Positions 1-9,400 of a stretch of 64,000 bases of DNA are shown in pieces. The notes beneath the pieces are model-generated. The model worked only from the letters and a program-made list of their open reading frames with translations. It ran no database searches and was not told the origin of the DNA. The stretch lies in NCBI GenBank assembly GCA_007896885.1, contig VOIU01000004.1, forward strand, positions 62,001 through 126,000, written 5' to 3'. A program made the translations under genes and the position numbers. This DNA comes from Bacteroidaceae bacterium HV4-6-C5C (GTDB taxonomy: Bacteria > Bacteroidota > Bacteroidia > Bacteroidales > Bacteroidaceae). How positions within the stretch are numbered: the stretch's first letter is position 1; each line of letters opens with the position of its first letter.

Positions 1-510
1 ATCCATGGAAAGCCCTTTATAGGAGAAATTCTTTTCTTGTTCCAAGTCATATTCTAATGCTTTATGTAAGTCTTCGGCATTAACATAAAGCACTGTATCA
101 CCGCGTAGAACCCATTCTGTTTTCGTAATATCATAATCCCGAATCTTTCCGGCAAATTTAAATACGCCTTCAAACAATCGGCGATGAATGGATATGAAGC
201 CGGTAACTGAAAAGGCGAATGACTGTTCGTTTAAAATTTTTGCGATGTGGGCAGAGACCTTGTCTGCTTCTTCCGTCTCTTCATCTTTGGGAGTTCGGGC
301 AGTCTTTGACAGGTAATATCCATGAATCAAATTCTTTGCTTCATCAATACTGATATCACCTTCAATATGTTTTCGGGCAATGTCTTTCAGATAGTCGGAT
401 GTTTGTAGACCGTCTACAGCCTGCAAACCAATCGCTGTCTTCCACGCAGAAGCCTTCTCCTGCTTGTCCGGCTCACTACCACGAATGTATGCTTCAAAAT
501 CTATGTCCAT
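1..510 (-). CDS. Fic family protein, 5' part (runs off the window edge)
   Basis: The first 170 residues are visible, from ATG at 510; the catalytic HPFx(D/E)GN motif would lie beyond position 1. Residues about 20-65 resemble the small helical VbhA-type antitoxin segment found ahead of Fic cores (IARKHIEGDISIDEAKNLI). This is followed by Fic-type strands (FVF-like KFAGKIRDYDITKTEW, then VLYVNAEDLHKAL). Fic enzymes usually AMPylate a target protein through ATP, and the helical segment normally blocks ATP binding. The gene lies 12 nt downstream of the 215-residue gene at 523-1170 and probably shares its transcript. What it modifies cannot be read here, and activity cannot be judged without the missing catalytic loop. 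Confidence 0.75.
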   Translation of the reverse strand, partial: MDIDFEAYIRGSEPDKQEKASAWKTAIGLQAVDGLQTSDYLKDIARKHIEGDISIDEAKNLIHGYYLSKTARTPKDEETEEADKVSAHIAKILNEQSFAFSVTGFISIHRRLFEGVFKFAGKIRDYDITKTEWVLRGDTVLYVNAEDLHKALEYDLEQEKNFSYKGLSMD

Positions 511-522
511 ATTGCTAGTATA

Positions 523-1170
523 TTACTTTTTTATCTCTACTCTTAAGTCTAGGTGTAAAGCATCTGATACTCTTTCAAGAAACGCTTTTTTCATCAAATT
601 GTTGCTGTGAGTAATAAGCAACCAACCATCTCCTAAGTCTTTTTGGCTCTGACCATATTTTTCATCTCTCCGATTCGATATAACAGGAACTTTGCAAAAT
701 ACTAAGTTTTCTGCTTCCACAACTTTACGAACACGGGTCACACCTATCTTCTTTACTGTCTTGACTAAAGTATCTGCCGCCTTTGTTTCTGCAATAATTG
801 TCCCATTAGGAAATGTCACTGTCATGTCTGTTGGTGAACTGCGATGAATATTGGACATTCCGTTGCGACTACCGTGTTCAACGGGGTCATCAAGTCTTAT
901 CTCCTTTGCATCCGATATATCTGCCGTGAAGTTCTGCTTGCGCGACAAGTGTACACTAATATCGGCTCCCGGTCTATAATCAACAACCAATACCAACTCA
1001 CGTTGTACTTGGCTTAATGCCGGCGCAATGTTTTGGGTAACAATTGGAAGGATCTCATTCTTGATGATTTCTTCTTCGGCTTGGCTTATCTTGGCTTCCA
1101 AGTCGTCGGTAGAAACCCCTTCTTTGCGAAGGGTTTCTATGGCTTCATAGAGTTTACTTAGACGTGACAT
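523..1170 (-). CDS. Conserved hypothetical protein, helical N-terminus, beta-rich C-terminal domain
   Basis: A 215-residue protein with no signal peptide or membrane segment. Residues 1-45 are charged and helical, probably a short coiled coil (LYEAIETLRKEG...EAKISQAEEE). Residues about 55-110 are mixed beta. Residues 120-215 form a recurring module with the marks FPNGTIIAE, a long helix, a GDGWLLITHSN segment and the ending LDLRVEIKK. I recognise this C-terminal pattern from uncharacterised Bacteroides proteins but know no established function. It sits between a 56-residue ORF whose first 20 residues look like its own N-terminus and a Fic gene 12 nt downstream, so an accessory or partner role with Fic is a reasonable inference. 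No catalytic motif is evident. Confidence 0.6.
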   Translation of the reverse strand: MSRLSKLYEAIETLRKEGVSTDDLEAKISQAEEEIIKNEILPIVTQNIAPALSQVQRELVLVVDYRPGADISVHLSRKQNFTADISDAKEIRLDDPVEHGSRNGMSNIHRSSPTDMTVTFPNGTIIAETKAADTLVKTVKKIGVTRVRKVVEAENLVFCKVPVISNRRDEKYGQSQKDLGDGWLLITHSNNLMKKAFLERVSDALHLDLRVEIKK

Positions 1171-1236
1171 GATATCTTTCTCTTTTTATTTATGGAATAT
1201 TATTACATGCTTTATCAAACAGCATATTTAGTTATG

Positions 1237-1407
1237 CTATTTGTCGTATCTTGAATTGCTTATCTTTTTTCCAAGTAGCCAAGCCTCGTTTTGTGTAACT
1301 AACTTTCTGCATTGATTATTTACAAGATGGAGGGCTTTTTTATTCGACACTAGTCCAAGTTTCTTGAACTCGCGAATTGATTTGTATAAATCTGCCAGTT
1401 TATTCAT
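1237..1407 (-). CDS. Small hypothetical protein (56 aa)
   Basis: An ATG at 1407 opens a 56-codon frame ending in TAG at 1237-1239. Its start (MNKLADLYKSIREFKKLGLV) aligns with the start of the next gene (MSRLSKLYEAIETLRKEGV), sharing L-x-x-LY-x-x-I-x-x-x-(R/K)K-x-G. It lies 66 nt upstream of that gene on the same strand and probably belongs to the same transcript as Fic. The rest is basic with no known motif. It may be a small partner protein, or what is left of a larger copy of the neighbouring gene. Confidence 0.45.
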   Translation of the reverse strand: MNKLADLYKSIREFKKLGLVSNKKALHLVNNQCRKLVTQNEAWLLGKKISNSRYDK

Positions 1408-1495
1408 GATTCTATCTTTAAAGTTGACGAAATATAGTTGTATTTACAAAAGTAGTGAATAACTTTCATGTCAAATTAATAAATGTAATAAAAAT

Positions 1496-2107
1496 ATGAT
1501 TTACGGGTATATTAGAGTTAGTAGTGATAAACAAACAGTAGAGAACCAACGATTTGAAATAAATAATTTCTGCAAACATGCAGAATTAGAGATAGACGGG
1601 TGGATTGAAGAAACAATTAGTGGGACTAAAGCTTATAATAAGAGAGAGCTTGGACGACTATTAAGAAAGGTTCAGAGAGATGATTTAATAATTTGTGCTG
1701 AGTTATCGCGGCTTGGTCGTAATTTGTTTATGATTATGGAGATTTTAAATATCTGCATGACAAAAGAATGTAAAGTTTGGACTATTAAAGATAATTATCG
1801 TTTGGGCGAAGATATCCAAAGTAAAGTCTTGGCTTTTGCATTTGGGCTCTCGGCTGAAATAGAGCGTAACCTTATTTCACAACGAACTAAGGAGGCGTTA
1901 GCAAGAAAAAAAGCAGAAGGAGTTATATTAGGTCGTCCTAAAGGGAAAAAAAATTCACCTGAAAAATATAAATTATCAGGTAAGGAAATTTTAATAAATG
2001 GGCTACTTGAAGAAGGAGTTTCTCAACGTAAAATCGCCAATATTTGTAAAGTTGATAGAAATACATTATCTCGATTCTTAAAGAATAATATGACTGAATG
2101 TTTATGA
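1496..2107 (+). CDS. Serine site-specific recombinase (resolvase/DNA-invertase family)
   Basis: At 203 residues it has the normal length for a small serine invertase. The catalytic serine is in YIRVSS (S9), followed by Q13 and R20 (TVENQR). The second active-site block is ELSRLGRNL, and the long E helix is FGLSAEIERNLISQRTKEALARKKAEG. The C-terminus has the GRPKG hinge and a helix-turn-helix (EEGVSQRKIANICKVDRNTLSRFL). Enzymes of this kind cut both strands at short sites and invert or resolve the DNA between them. Its TGA stop (2105-2107) is exactly where a perfect 136-bp inverted repeat begins. That repeat encloses the exchangeable specificity domains of the methyltransferase at 3030-6407, so this gene is the obvious candidate to drive that inversion. 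Confidence 0.92.
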   Translation: MIYGYIRVSSDKQTVENQRFEINNFCKHAELEIDGWIEETISGTKAYNKRELGRLLRKVQRDDLIICAELSRLGRNLFMIMEILNICMTKECKVWTIKDNYRLGEDIQSKVLAFAFGLSAEIERNLISQRTKEALARKKAEGVILGRPKGKKNSPEKYKLSGKEILINGLLEEGVSQRKIANICKVDRNTLSRFLKNNMTECL

Positions 2108-3024
2108 GCGTTTTTGTGCAGCAAAATGGCGATGCTTATTCTTTTAATAACTCAACCCCATGGGTAATTTTGTCACCCATAGAGCAAAGTATTAGGCGTA
2201 AAATTGAAGCTGTAGGAACGCCATTGAAGGATTGGGATATTCAAATTAACTACGGCATCAAGACAGGATATAACGATGCTTTTATTATTGATACCGCCAA
2301 AAGAAATGAAATCCTTTCAAACTGCCAAACGGAAGAAGAGCGTACCAGAACGGCTGAACTTATTCGACCGATTTTGAGAGGACGTGATGTGAAACGTTAC
2401 GGATACGATTGGGCTGGCCTTTGGCTTATTAACACGCATAATGGATTGAAAAATAAGCGAATTAAACCAGTAGACATAAATGATTATCCTGCAATTAAAG
2501 AATGGTTGGATAATGGAGGTGTTGCCTATAGCGGTAAGATATATAATGGATTCTTACAAATAAAGAAACGTTCAGACCAAGGTGATACGCCATATAATCT
2601 ACGAAACTGCGCATATATGGAGGATTTTTCTAAGCCAAAAATTGTGTGGGGAGAAATATCCGATAAATCAAAATTTGCTTTTGACTTTTTGGGAGAATAT
2701 ATACCAGAAGCAACGTCTTTTTACATGAAAGGTGAATGCATTGAATACCTTTTGTCTGCTTTAAATTCGTGTGTGTCTGAATGGTTATTTTCCAAGGTAG
2801 GGACAACCACAGGAGTAGGTACAATTAGATGGAAAAAGTATACCATTGAACAGCTCATTGTTGCCAAGCCATCTGCTGAACAACAAAACATTCACCTTGC
2901 TGCTTTCAATGATTTGAAAATAGGCAAGATGAGTATTAAGGATTTTGAATATTTTAGCAATAAATTGATGTATGATATTTATAAACTTACCTCAGATGAA
3001 ATTCAATATATTGAAAGACTATAA
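2098..3024 (+). CDS. Silent alternative target-recognition domain (TRD) cassette of the type IIG-like enzyme
   Basis: A 308-residue frame whose first 47 residues match residues ~810-856 of the active enzyme exactly (from the second or third Met). It then diverges into an alternative specificity domain. Both versions keep the Eco57I-type TRD marks: TGYN(D/E)AFII, RTAELIRPILRGRD(V/I)KRY and DFSKPKIVW, with unrelated stretches between. It lacks any methyltransferase catalytic motif. The ATG at 2098 overlaps the recombinase stop at 2105-2107, so a free TRD polypeptide might be translated by coupling; otherwise it is a storage cassette. Its stop lies 5 bp from the stop of the active gene, tail to tail. 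After inversion this cassette would become the active C-terminus. Confidence 0.88.
   Translation: MFMSVFVQQNGDAYSFNNSTPWVILSPIEQSIRRKIEAVGTPLKDWDIQINYGIKTGYNDAFIIDTAKRNEILSNCQTEEERTRTAELIRPILRGRDVKRYGYDWAGLWLINTHNGLKNKRIKPVDINDYPAIKEWLDNGGVAYSGKIYNGFLQIKKRSDQGDTPYNLRNCAYMEDFSKPKIVWGEISDKSKFAFDFLGEYIPEATSFYMKGECIEYLLSALNSCVSEWLFSKVGTTTGVGTIRWKKYTIEQLIVAKPSAEQQNIHLAAFNDLKIGKMSIKDFEYFSNKLMYDIYKLTSDEIQYIERL
2105..2240 (+). repeat. Left arm of 136-bp perfect inverted repeat (TRD inversion site)
   Basis: Positions 2105-2240 are identical, base for base, to the reverse complement of 3841-3976. The repeat encodes the same 45 residues in both copies (beginning SVFVQQNGDAYSF, ending GTPLKDWD), in the same frame. 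Identity breaks abruptly at both ends: position 2241 reads TCAAATT where the other copy reads AAATATC. The sequence between the arms is about 1.6 kb. Confidence 0.95.
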
Positions 3025-3029
3025 ATTGC

Positions 3030-6000
3030 CTAGACAGACTTTCGCAGTGAAGAAACAAATGAATACAGGAAATTTGTTTCTTCACTCGTGAACCCATATA
3101 TCATTGAAACCAGATACTCTATTTTAGCATCAACGAATGGCAGAGCGACATTTTTATTTGTTATACTATTTGCAAATTCTGCAAGCTCAACAAGTTCTGT
3201 TTTTTTTACGTCATAAATAGGTATAGGGAAGGTCACTATATTTTGGCCACCAACTTGAACATCTCCGACTCCTGTTTTATTCATATTAGTCACATAGCTA
3301 TACCATGTTATAGCTTGTGAGTTCAATACAGCCAACAAATAATCCAAATGATTGCCTGTCATAATATAACATGCATTGTTCATTATATAATTGTTGGTGT
3401 CATATGCAAAAGCCATTTGGTTTCCGATTATTTTCCACACAATTTTTGGCTTAGAAAAATCCTCCCAATAACTGATGCTATCTTGCGTTTCAAACCATTC
3501 GTTGCAAGTTTTCTTCCGGGCTCTGATTTTTTCGCCATTAATAATATGAGTGTCTCCTGTTTGTTCCAAACGCTCTATACCAATTGATAAAAGATAATCT
3601 TTTACCGCAGGAAAGCTTTCTATATCATAATGCCGAGAAGGAAATGTGGCAATAATCCACAAATCTGCCCACTCATATTCATATCTTTTGATGTCTCTGC
3701 CACGAAGAATCGGTCGAATAAGTTCAGCCGTTCTGGTACACTCTTCCTCCGACTGACAATTGGCAAGAATCTCATCACGCTTCTCTGTGGAAATAATGAA
3801 TGCTTCATTATAGCCGGTAAGCACACCACGGTAGATATTTATATCCCAATCCTTCAATGGCGTTCCTACAGCTTCAATTTTACGCCTAATACTTTGCTCT
3901 ATGGGTGACAAAATTACCCATGGGGTTGAGTTATTAAAAGAATAAGCATCGCCATTTTGCTGCACAAAAACGCTCAGATTCTTTACACTATCCTTATTCT
4001 GTTTATTGGTGACAGCACAAACTGTTTTTTGTTTATTTTCTCCTTTTGAAAACAGCAGGATATTTGTGTCTACTGTGGCACTTTCAAAAATCTTTACTCC
4101 TTCGAAATCTATTAAAAGTTTGGGATTGCTTTGAGTAGCAAAGAATTCTCTCGTTTTCTCTCCATATCCTGCCCTCATCCATTTGTTGGATGTGATATAG
4201 CATAGATGACCATTAGGTTTCAATAATTGCCAACCCCGTTCATAGAATAAGCAATAAATATCGCCAGTCCGGGCGAAAGTACTATATTTGCAACCTTCAT
4301 AAAGTGCAGAAAGTTCCCCCCCATTATTCTGCAATTGAATGTAGGGGGGATTTCCTATAACTATATCAAAACCATCATTCATGCCAAACATCCATTCTGG
4401 GTCAAAGAACTGGCTAACCGAATTCTGGTCATAAGGGTTCCAATCTGCTAACTGTTTAGCGTCTTCAGGAGCAAAGTCTCTATTTTCAGAGAGTAATCTT
4501 GCCAATTTCTCACGCAATTCCAAGTCTTTATCACGTAAACGGCGTTTGGCTGATGCTGATTTTGCCGAGAAGTGCTCGTGGCGAATTTTTGCTAATTCTT
4601 TTTTTGTTGGTTCTATTTCTGGATCTTCAAACAAATTTCCAATAATAGCAGGTTTTTTCTTTGCAATCAGTGAGTTTGCTGCAACAAATTTGGTTTCAAG
4701 GTTTGGTAATGTAGGAATGCCAAAGTTTGATTTATTAGCATCTTTCTCACAATTACATATCAAAGATATAAAGAATCTTAGCTTTGTAATCTGCGCAGCA
4801 ATACTTTGAATGTCACTACCGTATATACAGTTTTCAATAATAGTTAGTTTAAGTTCATAAACACTCTCTTCTATATGAATCTTCTGTAATAAATCAACTA
4901 TCCTGTTAAGCAAGCCCATGGGGAAAGCCCCTGAACCACAAGCCGGATCGAGAACTTTAATTGATTTCAACCGTTGTGCAATAGATTGATACTCTTTCTC
5001 ATTAGCAGGGTTTTTCAGAAAGTCATCACTGAACAATGACATTACAACAGGCGTTTTCTCCAAATATGCTTGTAGGCTTTCATCCACCATGTAGTTAACG
5101 ATCTCACGAGGCGTATAGAATGAACCACTTTGGTTTCTAGCTGTTTCCTTTGTCTCCGGATTATAGGCACCGAGTAGATTCTCAAACACCTTACCCAAAA
5201 GTTCTGGGTCAAGTGCTACTTGTTGTTCGTTAGGTGTGTTTTCTTCTATGGTGAAGTTATAGCGTGTCAATATGGAGAATAGTCCTTTCTCCTGCATAAA
5301 GAACAGTTTATTCGGTACAAATGCACGATTTTTATATCTGCCATTAGCGAATTTAACATCATTACGACTAAATCCGTCATAATAATATGCTTTTTCTACT
5401 CCGTCAAGTGTACGTGTTTTGTCTAGACATTCAAATAGGCCTCCATTAAGAAAAGGTACTTCGGCAAATAATTTAATAATTTCTTCTTCTGATATTGTGA
5501 AGAATTCTTGATATCTGTATAGCGTTTTCAAATCTTTTCCATTGGCAACACAAGCGAAGCCACGCTTTTTACCATCTTCGTCAATTATTGCACGATTAAG
5601 GGTTGCAAAAAATAAATTTTGCAGAATGGCATTATAATATGCTCCATCGTCAGCTGCAAATGGTTCAAAATCTTTCAAAATAGTACGAAGATATGAGATG
5701 TTGAAGATATGATCAGGAACAAGTCCTTTCTGTTTGATAAACCAGACAAACATTAGTCGAGTTATCATTCGGATTATCTTTATATCAATATTTTCACGAT
5801 CATCATCCTCTACAGCTATATTATTAGGGAAGGTGATGCCAGCCTCATCACTGACAGCCCATTGGTACCACTCAAACAAATCTTTGTAAAACTGTATTGT
5901 TAATGCCTCAACCGAGAATGCTTCTTTAATATTCTCGAATGAAACACCTTGACGCTGCAATTCATTAAAACGTCCAACAGGAGTGTTATAATAATCTTCT

Positions 6001-6407
6001 GCATCGCCAAAAACATAAGTGTATCGTTTGGTGGCAGTACTTTCACCCTTTATATCGCATATAAAAGACAATCGCCAATTCTCCTTACTATCAAAGACAA
6101 CAAGAGCTGCATCAAACTCTCCCCATGTAGGATTGATGAATGATTTTACCAGATTGCGTAATTTAACTTTCTTCTTGCCTACGTTGCTATCCTTAATGTC
6201 ATAGTAAAACAATCCAATTCTATAATTGTCGGTTGTATTTATAGCTCCAAGGTAATACCCTTGTCCTTCAATACTGGTACTAACCATTTTCTCAGGATTA
6301 GCTTTCAATTCTGACGCTTGAAAGAAAACGCGTAATAGTGAATACCAGTTATCCAAGTTGAACTTCTGTTGGAATAACTGCCGAAGTGATTCTTGATTAT
6401 ATATCAT
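3030..6407 (-). CDS. Eco57I/type IIG-like N6-adenine DNA methyltransferase with C-terminal TRD
   Basis: An 1125-residue protein. The N-terminal ~400 residues are poorly conserved and include a possible nuclease-like stretch (DAALVVFDSKENW...ICDIKGE), not a certain PD-(D/E)xK site. The methyltransferase core has SFYTPREIVNYMVDESL, the SAM-binding motif I DPACGSGAF (about residue 485) and catalytic NPPY (about residue 683), marking an adenine-N6 enzyme. The C-terminal 270 residues are the active TRD, starting within the inverted repeat at 3841-3976. The helicase/PLD gene lies 11 nt upstream on the same strand, so the two are probably translated together as one restriction-modification-like system. 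The C-terminal third is predicted to switch by inversion with the cassette at 2098-3024. The Eco57I class is clear; whether the protein itself cleaves DNA is not. Confidence 0.88.
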   Translation of the reverse strand: MIYNQESLRQLFQQKFNLDNWYSLLRVFFQASELKANPEKMVSTSIEGQGYYLGAINTTDNYRIGLFYYDIKDSNVGKKKVKLRNLVKSFINPTWGEFDAALVVFDSKENWRLSFICDIKGESTATKRYTYVFGDAEDYYNTPVGRFNELQRQGVSFENIKEAFSVEALTIQFYKDLFEWYQWAVSDEAGITFPNNIAVEDDDRENIDIKIIRMITRLMFVWFIKQKGLVPDHIFNISYLRTILKDFEPFAADDGAYYNAILQNLFFATLNRAIIDEDGKKRGFACVANGKDLKTLYRYQEFFTISEEEIIKLFAEVPFLNGGLFECLDKTRTLDGVEKAYYYDGFSRNDVKFANGRYKNRAFVPNKLFFMQEKGLFSILTRYNFTIEENTPNEQQVALDPELLGKVFENLLGAYNPETKETARNQSGSFYTPREIVNYMVDESLQAYLEKTPVVMSLFSDDFLKNPANEKEYQSIAQRLKSIKVLDPACGSGAFPMGLLNRIVDLLQKIHIEESVYELKLTIIENCIYGSDIQSIAAQITKLRFFISLICNCEKDANKSNFGIPTLPNLETKFVAANSLIAKKKPAIIGNLFEDPEIEPTKKELAKIRHEHFSAKSASAKRRLRDKDLELREKLARLLSENRDFAPEDAKQLADWNPYDQNSVSQFFDPEWMFGMNDGFDIVIGNPPYIQLQNNGGELSALYEGCKYSTFARTGDIYCLFYERGWQLLKPNGHLCYITSNKWMRAGYGEKTREFFATQSNPKLLIDFEGVKIFESATVDTNILLFSKGENKQKTVCAVTNKQNKDSVKNLSVFVQQNGDAYSFNNSTPWVILSPIEQSIRRKIEAVGTPLKDWDINIYRGVLTGYNEAFIISTEKRDEILANCQSEEECTRTAELIRPILRGRDIKRYEYEWADLWIIATFPSRHYDIESFPAVKDYLLSIGIERLEQTGDTHIINGEKIRARKKTCNEWFETQDSISYWEDFSKPKIVWKIIGNQMAFAYDTNNYIMNNACYIMTGNHLDYLLAVLNSQAITWYSYVTNMNKTGVGDVQVGGQNIVTFPIPIYDVKKTELVELAEFANSITNKNVALPFVDAKIEYLVSMIYGFTSEETNFLYSFVSSLRKSV
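3841..3976 (-). repeat. Right arm of 136-bp perfect inverted repeat, inside the methyltransferase gene
   Basis: This is the partner of 2105-2240. It lies within the active methyltransferase gene at about residues 811-855, just after the catalytic domain. Recombination between the arms inverts 2241-3840 and joins the catalytic half to the other specificity domain without changing the reading frame. At 136 bp the repeat is long enough for RecA-dependent exchange, as well as being a possible substrate for the adjacent serine recombinase. Confidence 0.95.
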
Positions 6408-6418
6408 AGTGACCTTTT

Positions 6419-9400
6419 TTATATAAATGATTCTGATATTATGATTTGTGGGTCTGAAATATCGGTAATTTCATGGCGCTGCTCTTTGCTCATGGTTTGA
6501 TATTCATCAATGAGTCCTGATATTGCTCCTTGAATCTTATATTCATTTAGCTTTATCTGCTCCTGCTCATTTTTATATTCACGAGATAGTGTACGCAAGT
6601 ATCTTGGCAATTTTGCATAGATACCTTCATTTATATAAGCCATGAGCACATCACACTGTGAAATCAATTCAATATCGGTAGTGCTTTGTTTTATAGTGCG
6701 TAGAAACTTATTAGCCTCCAATGAAATTTTGTCAAGGTCTGTTCTGTTGATGGATGCAGTGTCCGATGTTTCTACATATTCCGTTGTATAAATATTGAGA
6801 GCTTTGTTTACATGTTTATAGTGCTTTTCTTCATTTATAAAAGGTGTAGGCAATTCTTCTGGTTTGGCTTTAAGATACTTTGCTGCTTCTAGAAAATCTA
6901 TTGGTTCAACCTGCTTGTCAGTTGCAAGATAGAATTCTGTCTTTACACTTGATGAAACAAAAATAATAGACTTTCCAGAATTTTTGCCCGTATCACGCAT
7001 CACACGACTTTTCATTGGCAAATTTTTTATTTTGTGATACAGTTTGCGGTCACAATTATAAAGTTCCCGCACCTCACGTAGCAAGTCTATTTTCTTATCA
7101 ACGCTATCTTTTACGTTATTGTCAAAGAGGGTAAATTGCTTTACTATTTCTTCTTTTGAATAAATCTGTGCATCTTCACCAAAGGCAGAATGAAAACCTT
7201 GTAATTTGACAAGTGCATTCTTGTATAGCTGAATTTCTTTATCACCTTGCTGTGAGGGGTAAAACATATAGTTATAGATGTTGTTTGCAACAGAACCAAT
7301 ACGATTGACACGGCCTATTCGTTGCATAAGTCGTGTTGCATTCCATGGAGAGTCATAATTAACAATTACATTGGAACGGTGGAGATTTACACCTTCAGCC
7401 AATACGTCAGAAGTGATTATGATATTGTATGTATTTTTCTTCACTACACTATTTGCGTCAAAGTTTTCTTTAATCGTTTGTCCCATACGGCTACGATTGG
7501 ACGCTGTAATCATCAGCACATCTTCACGCCCCAGCTCCCCGGTTAATCGTTTGCTAAGATATTCAAGTGTATCAACACTTTCGGAAAAGAGAACCAACTT
7601 GCCAGCCGGATTTATATCTGCATTCATGAACTCTGTCTCTAAACGAATCTTGAATTCATCAAACTTCGGATCTTCATTTTCTTTATTCCAATCAGCATTT
7701 AAACGTTCCAAAACCTCTTTGTCATTCTGCAACATCGAAATAAATTCAGAACTGAAATCTTCTGCTCTATATAATATATCACTCTCCAAATATCCTTTTT
7801 CAAGTGCGAGCTCAATAATTTGGTCCAACTCAATATCTTTAGCTTGCAAGTCTTTAATCTTTAAATCCGGTGCTATAATAACCTTGTTTTCATCAAACAT
7901 TTCTAGCATATCATTGGTAATGCGCAATAATGTATGAAGTGACTTCTTAAATGCGTGAAAACTACTCTCCAAACGTTTTACCATGTGAACCCGATAGATA
8001 CCTGCTAGTGTCTGACCTATATGTTCCGCATTGCCATATTTCTTCTTTAATTCTGGTCTCAAAAACTCAACGGCACGATAACGGGCATAAAATAAATGTT
8101 GTTCATGGCTTTCGTCAGACAAAGCTGCGAGAGTTGTATAAAAACGAACACTTGTATTTTCGTCCATCTTATAAGCAAGTTCATGAGGAGGTAAAATGTG
8201 AGGGAAAACAATATCCTGAGACTTTATATCCGCGCGATAATCGGGAGCATTGATAATGTTATTTCTTGTTCTACGAACAGTGACCTTATCGATTACTTTT
8301 TCTCTTATAATTTCATAGAGTTTATCTACCTCTGTTGTTACGTCGCGGGTACCACGTTCTCTCATCAGTTTTTTGTATTCCAATATTAACGGAGAAAAAA
8401 ATGCTTTTAGGTTGGGTATCCCGTCAATAGTACAACTTTGGCTGTTTTGAAATAGAAGAAGTTGGTTCTGTAAATCATCAGGGCGATTGTTTAGTGGGGT
8501 TGCCGATAATAACATCACTTTTTTCTGCATACTTTTTAATAACCCTACATTGCAGCAGGGTGATTTGCAAATTCTTTGTAGTTCATTATACTTTCCAGAG
8601 CTATCACTACGAAATCCATGTGCTTCATCGACAATAATAAGGTCAAACTCCTCTTTATCTTTATATTGCGCCTTACTATCCAAAATTTTAGAAAGACTAC
8701 CATTCGTTACAAATTGCGCTTTCTTTGATATGCCAAACATTTTAAATGTGTTTTTCCAATTTTCTTCTAGCGCAGGAGGATATACTACAAGTACATTCGT
8801 GTTTTTTCCATTGGCTTCTATAAAGCGCTTTGCTATCATAGTGGCAATCATGGTTTTGCCAAGACCTACCACATCAGCGAGGAAAAGTCCATTGTGTCTC
8901 ATTAGCATCTGGTAGCCTTGTATTACAGCATCTTTCTGATATTTTAGGTCTTTCACTCCTACTGGTAACTGAATGGTAAAGTCGTCTTCTACTTGATCAC
9001 CAAATGTATCAATAAGCACCTTAATATATAACTCATAAGGTGTAGGCTGATAACCCAAGTATGTTCTTTTCTTATAAATTTCTATATCTGCTGCCGTCAA
9101 TGGTATCGACTGTTCCCATAATAGATTGAATTCATCAGAGCAATATTTTACATCGTCATAGTCTTTCATCGCTACATTCAATTCATAACGAGGCGGCTGT
9201 GTAATGCCTAACCCAGAATCGGAGATATTTGATGAACCCATTATCACCCATCCGTCAGAATTTTCCGTATGGTGGTGTGGAAGGCACAAATAGAATTTTG
9301 CGTGAAGGTTTTTTTGATCATGAATTCTCATTTGCAATCGTCCAAGCATAAGATCATCGCACATCTGCAGAATACCTTCTTCAACCTCTTTATCATAACG

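Noticed and set aside
7371-7937. 188-codon frame antisense to the PLD-helicase gene
   Set aside because: Serine/leucine-rich shadow of a strongly supported helicase on the other strand.
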